A stretch of 64,000 nucleotides of DNA, from NCBI RefSeq assembly GCF_000151205.2, contig NC_016051.1, positions 62,001-126,000 of the forward strand, in the 5' to 3' direction. The stretch's first letter is position 1, and each line of letters begins with the position of its first letter. Source of the stretch: Thermococcus sp. AM4. GTDB lineage: Archaea; Methanobacteriota_B; Thermococci; Thermococcales; Thermococcaceae. Positions 40,033-47,867 of the stretch are shown here, one piece after another. The position numbers and the translations under genes are program-made. The notes below the pieces were generated by a model, which was not told the origin of the DNA, ran no database searches, and worked only from the letters and a program-made list of their open reading frames with translations.

Positions 40033-41388
40033 ATGGTCGTGAGCGAGCTCATCAGCGCCGCCCTTAAGGCTGCCGATCCCTATTTGGCCGTGATTGAGGC
40101 CCTCAGGTTTCGGAAAGGGACTCTCTCCATTGGCGGCGAGAGTTTTCCGGTGTGCGGAAGGGTCCACGTTCTCGCGGTTGGTAAGGCCTCCTGCAGGATG
40201 GCGAAAGCGGTCTTCGAGACCCTTCCCCGTGAGCTGATCGGAGAAACGCTTGTGGTTACAAAGCACGGCTACGCTATAGACTGCGAGGGAATTGAAGCGA
40301 GGATAATCGAAGCAGGTCACCCTATTCCGGATGAGAACTCCCTGTTGGCCGGAAAGCTGGGCCTTGAGCTCGCGGAGAAGGTTGGTAGAGACGATATCCT
40401 TCTCACCCTCATCTCGGGAGGTGGAAGCGCTCTCTTCGTTTACCCTGCTGAAGGGGTAAGCCTCGAAGACCTCATCAGGACGAACGAGCTCCTTTTGCGG
40501 AGCGGGGCGACGATAAGGGAAATCAACACCGTCAGAAAGCACCTGTCTAAGGTCAAGGGAGGAAGGCTTGCGAAGGCCGTGAAGGGAACCGTGGTAAGCC
40601 TAATCGTCTCGGACGTCGTTGGCGATGAAATCAGCTCGATAGCGTCCGGAATAACTTCCCCGGACCCGACAACTTACCGCGACGCCTACGAAGTCCTCGT
40701 GAGGCGCGGAATCTGGGACAGAGTCCCGGAGAGCGTGAGAAGAGTCATCGAGCGGGGCATGCGCGGGGAAATCGAGGAGACACCGAAGGAACTCGGCAAC
40801 GTCCACAACTTCCTAATCGCGGGCAACTCAAAGGCGTGTGAGGCCGTCGCAAGGAAAGCTGAAGAGCTCGGCTTCAACTCGACGGTGATAACAACCACAC
40901 TGGAAGGCGAAGCTAAGGAAGTCGCTTTGGCGGTCGGCTCGATAATAGAGGAGATAGTGAAGCGGGACAGGCCTCTCAAAAAGCCCGCCGTCCTTGTCTT
41001 CGGGGGCGAGTGGACGGTGACCGTTGGGGATGCGAAGGGCCTCGGCGGGCCCAATCAGGAGTTCGCGCTGAGCATCGCCCGGAAAATAGCGGGACTCAAC
41101 GTTACCGTTGTGGCCTTTGACACCGATGGAACGGACGGGCCGACCGACGCGGCCGGGGGAATAGTGGATGGAGGTACTTTGAAAAGGCTTGAGGAAGCGG
41201 GCGTTGACGTTGAGGAGGCCCTCAGAGACCACGACAGCTATCGCGCTCTCGAAAGGGCCGGCGCGCTTCTCAAGACCGGCCCGACCGGGACGAACGTGAA
41301 CTCGATGGTCATAGCGATTATACCAGATCCTTCCATTCCCTCTGGAGGTACAGGATTGCGAGGGCCAGAATTATCACAGGGCCGTTGA
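40033..41388 (+). CDS. glycerate 2-kinase (MOFRL family)
   Basis: 451 residues. Phosphorylates glycerate to 2-phosphoglycerate. LTLISGGGSALFVYPAEGVSL near residue 135 and the C-terminal MOFRL block with TDGTDGPTDAAGG and TGPTGTNVNSM are characteristic. ATG 40033 follows GGTGTTACCA. The last 23 or so residues after NSMVIAII (Pro/Ser/Gly-rich) look like a readthrough extension: they lie over the end of the convergent gene and are unlike the usual end of the family. Confidence 0.92.
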   Translation: MVVSELISAALKAADPYLAVIEALRFRKGTLSIGGESFPVCGRVHVLAVGKASCRMAKAVFETLPRELIGETLVVTKHGYAIDCEGIEARIIEAGHPIPDENSLLAGKLGLELAEKVGRDDILLTLISGGGSALFVYPAEGVSLEDLIRTNELLLRSGATIREINTVRKHLSKVKGGRLAKAVKGTVVSLIVSDVVGDEISSIASGITSPDPTTYRDAYEVLVRRGIWDRVPESVRRVIERGMRGEIEETPKELGNVHNFLIAGNSKACEAVARKAEELGFNSTVITTTLEGEAKEVALAVGSIIEEIVKRDRPLKKPAVLVFGGEWTVTVGDAKGLGGPNQEFALSIARKIAGLNVTVVAFDTDGTDGPTDAAGGIVDGGTLKRLEEAGVDVEEALRDHDSYRALERAGALLKTGPTGTNVNSMVIAIIPDPSIPSGGTGLRGPELSQGR

Positions 41389-42025
41389 GGATCAGAAGGA
41401 CTACCAAAAAGTCCCGGGGGTTCCCTGTATCGCGGTAGATTTTTTGGAATTCTGGGATCAGTGATGTAAGGTACAGGCCCGCCCAGATAAGCGATCCAAT
41501 TTGAACGGCCCGCTTGTTTCTTTTGAATACCGTGATCTTCTCGCCTTTCCTTAATACGAATTTTGTATCTCCCGGAATTGCCCCAAGAACTGTTAGTAGA
41601 ACGGTAATGCCGAAAAGGTAAGGGTTGATCCACAGAAGGGCTCCGGATAGAACCGCTACAATGGAAAGCCTGATGAGATCAACCCGGATGTTCTTCTGAA
41701 TGCCAATCCTTCTGTTCAGGGGGTCAATAAAATGGAGCTTTGTCCTCTTTGCAACGGATTCTCGGTTTCCCTTCAGGATCAAGAGTTTCCTGTTTAGTAG
41801 TGGAATTTTAAGCGGAACGGTCGAGGCCAGCAGAAAGCTCTCCCCATCGAAATCCACCAGATAAAAGTGTCCCTCGTAGCGCTCCCGGATAAAGTTTGGT
41901 GCAAGGTTCCATATCTCCCAGTTGGGTCCTTTAACCCAGTAGACGAAGCTGTTCTCTCCGAGGAACTTTTCGAGCTTTTCTGGACCTCCTTCGAGGACAA
42001 TCATGCGCTCAAATGTTACTCGCAT
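41318..42025 (-). CDS. uncharacterised membrane protein
   Basis: 235 residues, no family recognised. The first 110 residues are soluble with a mixed pattern; then three or four helices follow (about 115-130, 132-148, 172-190, 205-225). Its last 71 bases overlap the glycerate kinase end on the opposite strand. A TATA-like ACTATAAAAAGG (minus strand, about 42048-42058) lies only about 25 bases before ATG 42025, which suggests a leaderless transcript. Confidence 0.65.
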   Translation of the reverse strand: MRVTFERMIVLEGGPEKLEKFLGENSFVYWVKGPNWEIWNLAPNFIRERYEGHFYLVDFDGESFLLASTVPLKIPLLNRKLLILKGNRESVAKRTKLHFIDPLNRRIGIQKNIRVDLIRLSIVAVLSGALLWINPYLFGITVLLTVLGAIPGDTKFVLRKGEKITVFKRNKRAVQIGSLIWAGLYLTSLIPEFQKIYRDTGNPRDFLVVLLILNGPVIILALAILYLQREWKDLV

Positions 42026-42115
42026 ATGTGTCGATTTGATTATTCCTTTTTATAGTTAACGCCCAGCGAGAAAACCGATAAATACTCCAGCCCCGATTAT
42101 GGTGGGGTGCAATCA

Positions 42116-42745
42116 ATGGGATTGAGCAAGAGGGAGCTAATAAGAAAGCTCTGGCACGTTTCGCCCGGAATCCTCGGGGCGCCGATAATACTCTTCACGC
42201 CGAGATGGGTCACTTTACTCGTCGTCTGGTCGCTGGCTTTCCTCTACACGCTCCAGCACCTCAAGCTCCTCCGGGGATGGAAGTTCACCGTTCCGGTAGC
42301 TGACCTCAGCTATCGAACGATGGCGCGGGAAGACGAGCGTGACAACTTCCTCGGAAGCTTCCTCTTTTGGGTGACGATGGGAATCATCTGCACGGTCTTT
42401 CCAAAGGTTTCTGCCCTGGGAGCGCTCTGGGTCTCGACCTTCGGCGACTGCTTTAACGCCATAACCGGGCAGGCCCTCGGCGGACCGAGGATTCCTTGGA
42501 ACCCTCGGAAGACCCTAATCGGAAGCGCAACGATGTTCATTGTTTCAGTTCTGGCCCTCTGGGGTGCACACAGGGTCCTCTCGCTCGACCCGAGCTGGGG
42601 CATTATCGCAGGCGTCGCCCTCGTCGCCACTGCCCTTGAGAGCCTTCCCCTCCGCTCGGCCTACGACGAGTTCACGGTTCCCTTCGCGACAGCTCTCCTC
42701 CTGTGGCTCGCTTACGGCGGACCCCTGCTGTCGCCGGTGTGGTGA
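42116..42745 (+). CDS. CTP-dependent polyprenol/dolichol kinase-like membrane protein
   Basis: 209 residues with about six membrane helices. The KRELIRKLWHVSPG start and GDCFNAITGQALGGPRIPWNPRKTLIGS loop are characteristic of the polyprenol/diacylglycerol kinase-phosphatidate cytidylyltransferase superfamily. Archaeal members phosphorylate dolichol or polyprenol with CTP, or act on geranylgeraniol. The specific lipid is not shown by sequence. ATG 42116 follows GGGTGCAATCA; TATA at about 42080. Confidence 0.8.
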   Translation: MGLSKRELIRKLWHVSPGILGAPIILFTPRWVTLLVVWSLAFLYTLQHLKLLRGWKFTVPVADLSYRTMAREDERDNFLGSFLFWVTMGIICTVFPKVSALGALWVSTFGDCFNAITGQALGGPRIPWNPRKTLIGSATMFIVSVLALWGAHRVLSLDPSWGIIAGVALVATALESLPLRSAYDEFTVPFATALLLWLAYGGPLLSPVW

Positions 42746-42747
42746 TG

Positions 42748-42801
42748 TTTGTCCTCACGCAGGGACGGAATGCAAGCGTATCGTTCTTGTCAGAGGACAA
42801 A
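42748..42801. repeat. inverted repeat, 9-base arms
   Basis: TTTGTCCTC (42748-42756) and GAGGACAAA (42793-42801) are perfect inverted arms with a 36-base loop that itself can pair ACGC with GCGT. A second short palindrome ACCAAAGTTTGGT is at 42847-42859. The 170-base gap between converging genes is AT-rich. It could encode a small RNA, form a bidirectional stop signal, or be a scar of a mobile element; nothing more can be said. Confidence 0.4.
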
Positions 42802-42916
42802 CTTGCCATCAGACGCTCAAAATAGGAACAAAATTAGTCAATAATAACCAAAGTTTGGTAACGCTGTCTAAGAAAGAAGGAACTCAACGATGGAATGACC
42901 TCCTAACTATGTGCAT

Positions 42917-43717
42917 TCAAATTCTCACAAACCCCCAGCCCCTGAAGTGCGTCTCTATGCCCTCTGTTTTTATCCCCAGCGAACGAACCTCGTCGCGGAG
43001 CTCCGAGATGAAGGCCCTGAAGAGCTCCTCTCTGGTTAGGACGCTGTAGCTCTCGGGAAACTCGGAGCGGAGCGTTTCCCGAAATTCGTTTCCGGCATTT
43101 CGGAGGTTTAGCACCTCGAAGAAGTAGTAATCGACAAAACCTTTCGTTTCTTCAACAATCCGTGAAACGTCTGTGACTCCGGGAATTATCGGGCTGACGA
43201 AGGCGTACGTTCTTATTCCATCATCGTGAAGCCTCTGGAGGGCGTTAATGCGGGCCTTCATGGTTGGTGTCAGCGGTTCGAGTACGGTCTTTTCATGGTC
43301 CTCAAAGGAGTTGAGCGTCAAACCGACCTCAATCGAACGGAAGAGCTTGAAAAGGTCTATGTCCCTCGTCACGAGGGGCGATTTGGTGAGTATTGAGATC
43401 TCGTTCCTCTTGTCCATGAAGCGGAGCGTCGAGCGGGTGAGCTTCAGCCCGGCTTCAACCGGCTGGTAGGGGTCGCTGACGGTTGACATCACAACTTTCC
43501 CCTTCACGTGCTTCCTCGCAAGTTCGGGCGCGTTAATTTTGGCTATCACCCAGCTCCCCCATTCCCTCTCTCTGAACTCCCGAACGACGCTCTTGGCGTA
43601 GCAGTAGGGGCAGGCGAAGGAACAGCCAACGTACTGGTTGACGCTCCATGAAACGCCGGGAATCCGCGAGCGCGTGTAGAGGTATTTGGCCCTTCGCCTT
43701 ACGACCTCAACCTTCAT
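42917..43717 (-). CDS. radical SAM protein of the SPL-like group
   Basis: 266 residues. The radical SAM triad is Cys32-x3-Cys36-x2-Cys39 (CSFACPYC). The plan (cysteines near residue 35, STVSDPYQPVE, LTKSPLVTRDIDLF) fits the SplB-related family of archaeal proteins of unknown activity. The most probable start is ATG 43717; a GTG six bases upstream is possible. CCTTTTAAGG (minus, about 43738-43747) lies close to the start, so the transcript may be leaderless. Confidence 0.85.
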   Translation of the reverse strand: MKVEVVRRRAKYLYTRSRIPGVSWSVNQYVGCSFACPYCYAKSVVREFREREWGSWVIAKINAPELARKHVKGKVVMSTVSDPYQPVEAGLKLTRSTLRFMDKRNEISILTKSPLVTRDIDLFKLFRSIEVGLTLNSFEDHEKTVLEPLTPTMKARINALQRLHDDGIRTYAFVSPIIPGVTDVSRIVEETKGFVDYYFFEVLNLRNAGNEFRETLRSEFPESYSVLTREELFRAFISELRDEVRSLGIKTEGIETHFRGWGFVRI

Positions 43718-43754
43718 AAGCACGGGTAGGGACTACACCTTAAAAGGTGGTCCC

Positions 43755-44402
43755 ATGGAAGTCGAGGTTCGCCACAGGCCCGTCCGCTATGCGAGGCTCG
43801 AAATCAAGCCCGACGGGAGAATCGTCGTGACGGCGCCGAAGGGCTTTGACGTTAGCGCTTTCCTCAAAAAGCACGAGAGGTGGCTGAGCAACCGGCTGAG
43901 GGAGCTCGAGGAAGTCAGGAGGGAATCGGCGAGGGGCTTTCCATTCTTCGGCGAGTTCTATCGGCTCGAGCTGGGGAACGTTCGGAAAGTCACGCGCAGG
44001 GACGATAAGCTAATCCTCCCGGCCGAGCGTGAGCGGGCGCGGAAGGTCCTGAAGGAGCTCCTGCGGGGCAGGGTAACGGCGCTCGTCGCTCTATACTCTC
44101 CCCAGATGGGCCTTTCCCCCGGCAAAATCTACATCAGGAACCAGAAGACGAAGTGGGCGAGTTGCTCAAGCAGGGGAAACCTGAGCTTCAACCTCCGCCT
44201 CGCGGCCCTTCCTGAGAATCTGGTCGAGTACGTCGTAATCCACGAGCTCGCCCACCTGCGCTACCTCGACCACTCCAGGGCTTTCTGGAGGCTCGTGGGG
44301 AGATTTTATCCGGACTACAAAATGGCCAGACGAGAGTTGAGGCGCTGGTGGGGGATAATCGAGGTCAACGAGGGGTGGAGATGGCTGGAGGGAAGGGAGT
44401 AA
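43755..44402 (+). CDS. YgjP-like (DUF45) zinc metallopeptidase
   Basis: 215 residues. HELAHLRYLDHS gives the zinc ligands His163, His167 and probably His173, with catalytic Glu164. The preceding WASCSSRGNLSFNLRLAALP block is typical of the YgjP/WLM-type family. Activity and substrate are unknown. It starts at ATG 43755 after GGTGG and overlaps the NfeD-like gene downstream. Confidence 0.9.
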   Translation: MEVEVRHRPVRYARLEIKPDGRIVVTAPKGFDVSAFLKKHERWLSNRLRELEEVRRESARGFPFFGEFYRLELGNVRKVTRRDDKLILPAERERARKVLKELLRGRVTALVALYSPQMGLSPGKIYIRNQKTKWASCSSRGNLSFNLRLAALPENLVEYVVIHELAHLRYLDHSRAFWRLVGRFYPDYKMARRELRRWWGIIEVNEGWRWLEGRE

Positions 44403-44770
44403 GACTGCTTAAGCTCATCGCACTGATGGCGGACGAGATAATCGTTGCCATAGTTCTGCTCGCGGTTCTGCCCGCCCTTGGGATAGAGGTACCCATCTTT
44501 ATAACTGGCTTCATTCTGGGAGTTCTCATCGTCAAGGACGTTTTGGTTGCCCCCTACGTTCTCGGGGGAGGCCTCGAAAGGAAGCCATCGACGGGAGCCG
44601 AGGCGCTCGTTGGGCGGACAGCAGTCGTTGTCGAAGACCTATTACCGGAGGGCCTTGTGAAGCTCGACGGCGAACTCTGGCGCGCGAAATGCCTTCACGG
44701 GACGGCGAGGAGGGGCGAGAAAGTGAGGGTTGCGGGTGTTGAGGGGACTAAACTTATTGTCGAGCCCTGA
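44381..44770 (+). CDS. NfeD-like membrane protein
   Basis: 129 residues. Two adjacent membrane helices (about 16-55) are followed by a small OB-fold domain (about 68-129, GRTAVVVEDLLPEGLVKLDGELWRAK), as in short NfeD proteins, which usually pair with SPFH/stomatin proteins. No stomatin gene is adjacent; the SPFH operon at 4727 is far away. ATG 44381 follows GGGGTGG and lies inside the end of the metallopeptidase gene. Confidence 0.8.
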   Translation: MAGGKGVRLLKLIALMADEIIVAIVLLAVLPALGIEVPIFITGFILGVLIVKDVLVAPYVLGGGLERKPSTGAEALVGRTAVVVEDLLPEGLVKLDGELWRAKCLHGTARRGEKVRVAGVEGTKLIVEP

Positions 44771-44837
44771 ACTGTTGCTGTACTTCGGCATAACCCTGTT
44801 CGTCCTCTACGGAAAGCTCAGGTTGCTAACAGAATGA
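44757..44837 (+). CDS. possible 26-residue single-helix membrane peptide
   Basis: Starting at TTG 44757, inside the end of the NfeD-like gene in another frame, an open frame gives SSPELLLYFGITLFVLYGKL followed by RLLTE and TGA. It has the form of a small membrane helix with a basic end. GAGGGG lies about ten bases upstream. It could be a translationally coupled micropeptide or the remnant of a larger membrane gene. Confidence 0.4.
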   Translation: MSSPELLLYFGITLFVLYGKLRLLTE

Positions 44838-44885
44838 CAAATTATGAATCCAAACTTTAACAAAAGGTTAACAGCGACAACGGCA

Positions 44886-44899
44886 AGGTATATTTATTC
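44886..44899 (+). promoter_or_regulatory. TATA box of the DUF3800 gene
   Basis: AGGTATATTTATTC lies about 40 bases before the DUF3800 start in an AT-rich gap with no other gene of that direction. Confidence 0.5.
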
Positions 44900-44935
44900 C
44901 GCAGAAAACGGCGTTTGTACTGCGAGGGAAGGCTC

Positions 44936-45610
44936 ATGGTTCACCTTTACATCATCCTCGACGAAGCGGGCGACATGGGCTTCGCAAAAGGCAGTAGCAG
45001 GTACTTCGTTATGGGTGCCATCGTAGCTAAAGTGGAAGACGTTAAGAAAATCCGCAGGATTCCCAAAAAGGCCAGAAAGAAACTCGGCAAGAAGAAAAAG
45101 GACATACCTGAACTCAAGGCCTCAAAGAGCAATGACAAAATAAGGAAATTCGTTCTTGATGAGCTTTACAAGTGCCAGAGCGCTCACGTCTCGGCGGTTT
45201 ACATAAACAAGGCGAACACTTACGGCTACATCAGGGAAAACAGTTTCCAGAAGGCAGTTCACTACAACTATCTTGCGAGGGTTCTGATAGTCGAGTCGCT
45301 AAAGAGCTACCTCGAGAGCATCGGTTACACCTCTGACAAGGCCCTAACCGTTGAGATATTCCTTGACAGGTACCACACAACAAAATTCCGGAAGAAGAAT
45401 CTGGAGGAGTATATCAGAAAGATGATAAGGGACGCATTCCCCTACGAAGTTAACGTGCTCGTGCATCAGAAGGACTCCCAGGGAGAACCGCTGATTCAGG
45501 TTGCGGACTTCGTTGTCAACGCGTTTTACAGAAAGCTCAACGGAAAGGGAAACCTCCTCACAAAGTTCGAGAGTTCAGGAAGAGTCCTAAAGTTCAAGCA
45601 AATCTACTGA
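44936..45610 (+). CDS. DUF3800 protein
   Basis: 224 residues. LYIILDEAGDMGF at the N-terminus and QVADFVVNAFYRK near the C-terminus mark DUF3800, a family with an RNase H-like fold and conserved Asp/Glu residues that is scattered in mobile and defence contexts. The gene stands alone, is AT-rich compared with its neighbours, and lies next to a structured GC-rich sequence. A nuclease role is inferred, not shown. ATG 44936 follows GAGGGAAGG. Confidence 0.85.
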   Translation: MVHLYIILDEAGDMGFAKGSSRYFVMGAIVAKVEDVKKIRRIPKKARKKLGKKKKDIPELKASKSNDKIRKFVLDELYKCQSAHVSAVYINKANTYGYIRENSFQKAVHYNYLARVLIVESLKSYLESIGYTSDKALTVEIFLDRYHTTKFRKKNLEEYIRKMIRDAFPYEVNVLVHQKDSQGEPLIQVADFVVNAFYRKLNGKGNLLTKFESSGRVLKFKQIY

Positions 45611-45636
45611 AACCAAACGAGAAGCAGGAATCGGAC

Positions 45637-45684
45637 CCCGGGCCGCCGTTTGCGCGTACCTCAGGGTACGCGGCGGACACCGGG
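45637..45684. ncRNA. candidate structured RNA, triple-stacked hairpin
   Basis: Three nested helices can form: CCCGG 37-41 with CCGGG 80-84; CCGCC 43-47 with GGCGG 72-76; GCGTACC 54-60 with GGTACGC 65-71 (last two digits of 456xx positions), with a 4-base loop TCAG and a 6-base bulge GTTTGC. All pairs are Watson-Crick. GC-rich hairpins standing out in low-GC gaps are a known sign of archaeal non-coding RNAs. A TATA-like ATTTTAAAAG (minus strand, about 45723-45732) suggests a minus-strand transcript beginning near 45706. Confidence 0.4.
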
Positions 45685-45753
45685 ACTTACCCTCATCTCC
45701 ATACGTACTTTACGTGCACTTTCTTTTAAAATTTTGGGTGCAGGTTTGTGTAG

Positions 45754-46188
45754 CTACGCTCCTCGTTGAACGCCCAGCGAGCGGAGAATCTCGGTGATTT
45801 CCTCAGGCCGATTGGTCGAGAAAGAGACGTCCCAGCCCTTCCGCCTCTTGAGGTAGACGCAGGCTCTCGCAGGCAGGGTGAAATGAATCTTCGCCGGACA
45901 GCCCGTCCAGCCTTCCCTGACCGCGAACCACTCGATTTCGTCAATCCTGATGGTTTTTCTGATGAAGAGGCCGAGGAAACCGCTGAGAAAGATTACCTCC
46001 TCGTAAACCCTCACACGGAAGGCCATCGCCTCAAGGATTACCGCTATCGTGAGGGTCGTTGCAACGGTCATTATGAGGACGCCCTGGCCGGTGGCGAAGC
46101 TCTCGTAGAGGCCAATGGGCATGATGACCAACGGCGGGAGGAGCAGGAGGATTATCCACTTGGAATAGAGCGTTTCCTCGTAGAGCAT
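45754..46188 (-). CDS. small membrane protein
   Basis: 144 residues, no family recognised. Two or three membrane helices (about 9-30, 36-58, 63-78) then a soluble beta-rich tail with RRKGWDVSFSTN. This organisation resembles bacterial PH-like/YdbT-type membrane proteins in outline, not in detail. It shares a promoter region with the CoA-binding gene that diverges from it. Confidence 0.6.
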   Translation of the reverse strand: MLYEETLYSKWIILLLLPPLVIMPIGLYESFATGQGVLIMTVATTLTIAVILEAMAFRVRVYEEVIFLSGFLGLFIRKTIRIDEIEWFAVREGWTGCPAKIHFTLPARACVYLKRRKGWDVSFSTNRPEEITEILRSLGVQRGA

Positions 46189-46213
46189 GGCTCATCGGTA
46201 GAAGTTCCCGCCA

Positions 46214-46224
46214 ACGCTTTAAAC
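46214..46224. promoter_or_regulatory. shared TATA box of two divergent genes
   Basis: GCTTTAAACCC (plus) reads GGGTTTAAAGC on the other strand, and both divergent starts are 25-30 bases away. One element may serve both genes. Confidence 0.45.
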
Positions 46225-46252
46225 CCCTTCTCAAACCTATGGTGGTGATACG

Positions 46253-46681
46253 ATGGTTAGGGTAATGCCCGTTGACAGGCTGACCGACGATGACGTGAGG
46301 GAGATTCTGGCGAAGTACCGGAAGATAGCCCTCGTTGGAGCTTCTCCGAAGCCCGAGCGCGACGCGAACGAGGTCATGCGCTACCTCATCGAGAAGGGCT
46401 ACGAGGTCTATCCCGTCAACCCCCGCTACTCCGAGGTTCTCGGGCGGAAGTGCTACCCGAGCGTCCTCGACATTTCCGACGAGGTCGAGATAGTTGACCT
46501 CTTTGTAAGGCCGGAGTTCGCGAAGGACTACGTCGAGCAGGCGATAAAGAAGGGCGCGAAAGTTGTCTGGTTCCAGTTCGGGACCTACGATAGAGAGGCC
46601 TTCAGAAGGGCAAAGGAGGCGGGCCTTATCGCTGTCGCCCACCGCTGTATCAAGCAGGAGCACGCGAGGCTCATCGGTTAG
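46253..46681 (+). CDS. CoA-binding domain protein
   Basis: 142 residues, a one-domain member of the CoA_binding_2 family (Rossmann-like). The pattern KIALVGASPKPERDANEVMRYL and VYPVNPRYSEVLGRKCYPS matches the family, as does the normal length. These proteins bind CoA or related nucleotides; a catalytic role is unknown. GGTGGTGAT precedes ATG 46253. Its stop overlaps the methyltransferase gene on the opposite strand. Confidence 0.85.
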   Translation: MVRVMPVDRLTDDDVREILAKYRKIALVGASPKPERDANEVMRYLIEKGYEVYPVNPRYSEVLGRKCYPSVLDISDEVEIVDLFVRPEFAKDYVEQAIKKGAKVVWFQFGTYDREAFRRAKEAGLIAVAHRCIKQEHARLIG

Positions 46682-47778
46682 CTCCTCTTCCTTATCACGT
46701 AAATGTCCCTGACGAGCCTGTGCCTCTCCTCGTAGTCGAGGTATCTCCCCAGAACCTCGAAGCCCAGCTTCCCGAGCCACCTCCTCTCCTTCCGGTAGAT
46801 GCTCCCGTCCCTCAGCCTGTAGGCGGGGAAGACGAAGACTATCCTTCCGTTCCTCTTGAGCACATCGCTAAAGCTCTCGAAGACCGAAAAGTACAGCCTG
46901 TCCAGCTCGTTGGCCAGCTTTATTGCCTCACCCCTGCCAGGGTTCCTCTTCAGGGGCTTCCCGAGGTAGGGCTCGGTAACTATCGCGTCAAAGCGCTCGC
47001 GGAAACAGCGCTTCAGCTTCCTCGCGTCGCAGACCTCTATCCTCGCCGAGTTCCTGAGCCTGAACTCTTTTCTGAGCCACTCGATGTTCCGCCTCGCTTC
47101 CCTGACCCTCTCGGGGTCGCGGTCGCTCCCGTAAGCGGGCAACCCCTGCAGGACGAACTCCTGAAGGACCGTTCCGATACCGCAGAAGGGGTCGAGGAAG
47201 AGGCCCTTCCTTATCTCCGTGAGGTTCACCATTATTCGAGCGAGCCTCGGCGGAATCGAGAGGATTGGCCTCTGAACTGGCCTTTCCACGTCGAGCTTCT
47301 TCAGCTCGAAGGGGTTGGTAACCTTGACCGTCTCGCCCACGAGGAAGCTCCCGTCGTCCCTGAACAGGAAGACGATGTCCTTGACCTCGGGAAAACCCTT
47401 CAGAATCAGCTCTGCCGGCATGGAGTAGACCTTTGCCGGCTTGAAGAACTTGGCCGGGCCTGCCCTCTTGAACTCCCTCTTTACGGCGCTCCCCAGCTTC
47501 CGCCAGAGCCTCCAGTCGTCCCTTCCGTAGAGGCTGACCGTGAAGAGCTTAGCGTATTCGAGGTTCTTTATCGCTTCCTCTCCCTCGCCGACGATTCTCA
47601 CGAGCTTGAGCGACCCGCCGAGCCAGCGGAAGTGCCTCTCTATCGAGGGCTTCGCCTCGACGAGCAACCAGTTAGGGTGTTCCTCAAATGGTTTAACCTT
47701 TAGACCGAATCTCCTGCCGAAACTGTAAAATTCCGCCCTGCTCAGCTCTGGATTCTTGCCAAGAATTACCCCGTACAT
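46678..47778 (-). CDS. TRM11-family RNA methyltransferase with an altered motif IV
   Basis: 366 residues. An N-terminal region of about 170 residues precedes a Rossmann methyltransferase domain with motif I DPFCGIGT (196-203). It resembles archaeal Trm11/TrmG10, which methylate G10 of tRNA, but the expected NPPY or DPPY of motif IV is replaced by TEPYLG (268-273). It may be active on another target or inactive. Starts at ATG 47778. Confidence 0.75.
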   Translation of the reverse strand: MYGVILGKNPELSRAEFYSFGRRFGLKVKPFEEHPNWLLVEAKPSIERHFRWLGGSLKLVRIVGEGEEAIKNLEYAKLFTVSLYGRDDWRLWRKLGSAVKREFKRAGPAKFFKPAKVYSMPAELILKGFPEVKDIVFLFRDDGSFLVGETVKVTNPFELKKLDVERPVQRPILSIPPRLARIMVNLTEIRKGLFLDPFCGIGTVLQEFVLQGLPAYGSDRDPERVREARRNIEWLRKEFRLRNSARIEVCDARKLKRCFRERFDAIVTEPYLGKPLKRNPGRGEAIKLANELDRLYFSVFESFSDVLKRNGRIVFVFPAYRLRDGSIYRKERRWLGKLGFEVLGRYLDYEERHRLVRDIYVIRKRS

Positions 47779-47867
47779 GAAAAAGCCTTTACTCGGGCTT
47801 TTAAAAGCCTTTGGGCCGATAACGTTAAGAACCTTAACTCCGTAGGGATTTTACGGGGGTGTTTTGG

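Noticed and set aside
42740-42920. A CRISPR array or partial array.
   Set aside because: No regularly spaced repeat is present; only single inverted repeats.
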